DNA of 15,834 bases from contig JAVVGP010000014.1 of the NCBI GenBank assembly GCA_032249055.1, positions 1 through 15,834 on the forward strand, read 5' to 3'. The notes under the pieces were generated by a model that saw only the letters and a program-made list of their open reading frames with translations, was not told the origin of the DNA and did not search any database. This stretch comes from SCGC-AAA471-B05 sp032249055. Lineage in GTDB: Archaea > Thermoproteota > Thermoprotei > Gearchaeales > Gearchaeaceae. Below are positions 14,796-15,834 of the stretch, piece by piece (the stretch's first letter is position 1; every line of letters begins with the position of its first letter). The position numbers were made by a program, and so were the translations under genes.

Positions 14796-14830
14796 CCAAA
14801 TTTTTATTAACGAAACAAAATGTGATTAAG

Positions 14831-14840
14831 TTTATATATT
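14831..14840 (+). promoter_or_regulatory. TATA box of the Sm-like gene
   Basis: TTTATATATT, preceded by GATTAAG in the BRE position, lies 23-32 bases before the ATG at 14863. This is one of the clearest TATA boxes in the window and predicts a leaderless or very short-leader message. Confidence 0.6.
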
Positions 14841-14862
14841 CCAATTACAATATTAGAGTGAA

Positions 14863-15135
14863 ATGCCTTCAAAGATCACCAGTACTGAAGAGCAAATCAC
14901 ACCACTTAAATTAATGTTTAGATGCGTAAAAGATACGGTCACAGTATGGTTAAAGGATCATACCATCTTACGTGGTATTTTATACCTTGCAGATCCTAAT
15001 ATGAATTTAATATTAACTGATGCAGAAGAAATTAATGAAAATGGCGAAGTTAAAATTAAATATGGTAAGGTATTTATAAGAGGAAATAATATACTTTACA
15101 TTTCTGTACCTCCTTCTCAAGCTATATTTAAATAA
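14863..15135 (+). CDS. Archaeal Sm-like protein (LSm/SmAP)
   Basis: The Sm1 motif spans about 17-52 with G38 in ILRGILYLAD and DPNMNL (44-49). The Sm2 motif is IRGNNILYI (72-80). Asn48 and Arg73 are at the positions that bind uridines in archaeal Sm rings; the His often seen two residues before Asn48 is Asn46 here. The 90-aa protein should form a six- or seven-membered RNA-binding ring. In many archaea an lsm gene precedes the ribosomal protein L37e gene. That gene is absent here, so this may be a second Sm paralog. It is divergent from radA and convergent with an unknown gene at 15149. Confidence 0.93.
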   Translation: MPSKITSTEEQITPLKLMFRCVKDTVTVWLKDHTILRGILYLADPNMNLILTDAEEINENGEVKIKYGKVFIRGNNILYISVPPSQAIFK

Positions 15136-15140
15136 AAAAA
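15134..15140 (-). terminator. T7 tract downstream of the gene ending at 15149
   Basis: Seven A on the plus strand give a T7 tract on the minus strand, 9-15 bases beyond the stop of the gene at 15149-15550. This is the usual archaeal termination signal. It overlaps the TAA of the convergent Sm-like gene. Confidence 0.4.
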
Positions 15141-15148
15141 TTAAGGGA

Positions 15149-15550
15149 TTAAACCTCTTTAATACTTCCTTCTATTAAAATGAAATCTGAAAACTCGTTG
15201 AACAATTCTTCTTTTACAGTTCTGCTAAAATCACTATAAATGCACCACATATTAAATCCTCTTATTTTTTGAGCTCCCACAAGGTATGTAATTCTTTTAC
15301 CTATAATTTCATTTGTTACAGCTACAGGTTTCGTAAGTTTTTTAACTTCTTCATCTATCTCTTCAAATATTCCACATTTATAAGGTATTGAATCCGGTTT
15401 TGATCGATAAATGTATACTATACCATTTAGAAAGATTTGCAAGATTATTTTCCGATTTTCATTATCAATCTTATAATGTATTACTTTACTTTTGTTGGCA
15501 TTAAGTAAGTTTTTAAATTGATTCCAATCTTCGATTATGATATACCTCAT
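15149..15550 (-). CDS. Unrecognised 133-aa protein
   Basis: I do not recognise this family. The protein seems to be a compact alpha/beta domain: an N-terminal RYIIIEDWNQFKNLL segment, beta-rich middle (about 22-50) and a helix-strand C terminus. It has two separated cysteines (59 and 103) and no metal-binding cluster, membrane segment or signal peptide. The ATG at 15548-15550 lies 21 bases after the stop of the upstream gene, and an A/T-rich TATA-like stretch (about 15563-15578) overlaps that gene's end, so it could have its own promoter. The unbroken 133-codon frame and codon use like its neighbours support a real gene. Confidence 0.65.
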   Translation of the reverse strand: MRYIIIEDWNQFKNLLNANKSKVIHYKIDNENRKIILQIFLNGIVYIYRSKPDSIPYKCGIFEEIDEEVKKLTKPVAVTNEIIGKRITYLVGAQKIRGFNMWCIYSDFSRTVKEELFNEFSDFILIEGSIKEV

Positions 15551-15571
15551 ATCGAAATAAAAATCTTAAAT

Positions 15572-15832
15572 TTATATTTTAAGTTTACTATACTCATCTA
15601 ACATTTTATATAGCTCATGCCTTGCTTTTTCCCTTATTTTGCTAATTTCTATTTCTTTTTCTTTAATTTTTAATTCCAATGAATTTCTATTAATGAAATA
15701 AATATTTTCTGCTTTATAATGTTCTATTTCGTTTATCGGCAAAACAATTACATCGTGCATCTCCAAACTTTGTTTTATCTTATTATTAAAATCTTCTAAG
15801 TATAAAATGCATTTGATTTTATTTTTAAGCAA
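15572..15832 (-). CDS. Unrecognised protein, possibly cut by the window edge
   Basis: The frame runs to the right edge. A TTG at 15830-15832 could be its start, but the gene may equally begin outside the window, so treat the N terminus as open. What is visible is a short alpha/beta segment (about 1-50, ending IYFINRNS) and a highly charged C-terminal helix rich in Lys and Glu (about 52-84), probably a coiled coil. No family is recognised. It lies 21 bases before the 133-aa gene on the same strand and may share a message with it. Confidence 0.5.
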   Translation of the reverse strand: MLKNKIKCILYLEDFNNKIKQSLEMHDVIVLPINEIEHYKAENIYFINRNSLELKIKEKEIEISKIREKARHELYKMLDEYSKLKI

Positions 15833-15834
15833 AG

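Noticed and set aside
1..15834. CRISPR array, tRNA gene, insertion sequence with ends, or prophage genes
   Set aside because: No regularly spaced repeats, no tRNA-like fold, no intact transposase and no phage-type gene was seen on either strand.

Overview
The window is an AT-rich chromosomal segment (roughly 30% G+C by eye) of a thermophilic archaeon, most likely a crenarchaeote (Thermoproteota). Supporting signs are an ATP-dependent replicative DNA ligase, RadA plus a short RadA paralog, an archaeal Sm protein, an archaeal NFACT/RqcH protein, a DUF131 membrane protein, several multi-CBS proteins, and TATA boxes about 25-30 bases before start codons with almost no leader. The order (for example Sulfolobales, Acidilobales or Desulfurococcales) cannot be fixed from the sequence alone. 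No tRNA, rRNA, CRISPR array or intact insertion sequence is visible.

Layout: (1) 2-1316, minus strand: a coiled-coil protein of unknown function overlapping an archaeal metallophosphoesterase of the SbcD-related COG1407 type. (2) 1317-1688: a gene-less stretch with richer G+C and broken open frames on both strands, read as a probable decayed remnant. (3) 1689-3482: DNA ligase. (4) 3689-7505, minus strand: five genes overlapping by 4-14 bases, in transcription order a four-CBS protein, a Mut7-C RNase-like protein, an AMMECR1 protein, a MurG-like glycosyltransferase and an orphan. (5) 7824-9208: a two-CBS protein with a zinc ribbon, overlapping a second four-CBS protein. (6) 9281-11520: NFACT/RqcH head-to-head with a small EMC6-like membrane protein; both use forced TTG starts whose codons overlap. 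(7) 11525-12566: a RadA-like ATPase overlapping a small helical protein. (8) 12648-13809, plus strand: a sugar nucleotidyltransferase followed by two related DUF131 membrane proteins, all joined by ATGA overlaps. (9) 13806-14762: RadA, divergent from an Sm-like gene (14863-15135). (10) 15149-15832: two unrecognised genes, the second reaching the window edge.

Two themes recur. Genome maintenance is represented by ligase, RadA, the RadA paralog and the metallophosphoesterase. Nucleotide-sensing or poorly understood housekeeping is represented by ten CBS motifs in three adjacent genes plus the AMMECR1/Mut7-C operon. I did not find a clearly new defence or mobile system. The best leads are the overlapping divergent TTG starts of RqcH/EMC6-like, the tightly packed CBS-Mut7C-AMMECR1-glycosyltransferase-orphan operon with an inverted repeat over its TATA box, the RadA-paralog partner protein, and the remnant at 1317-1688.
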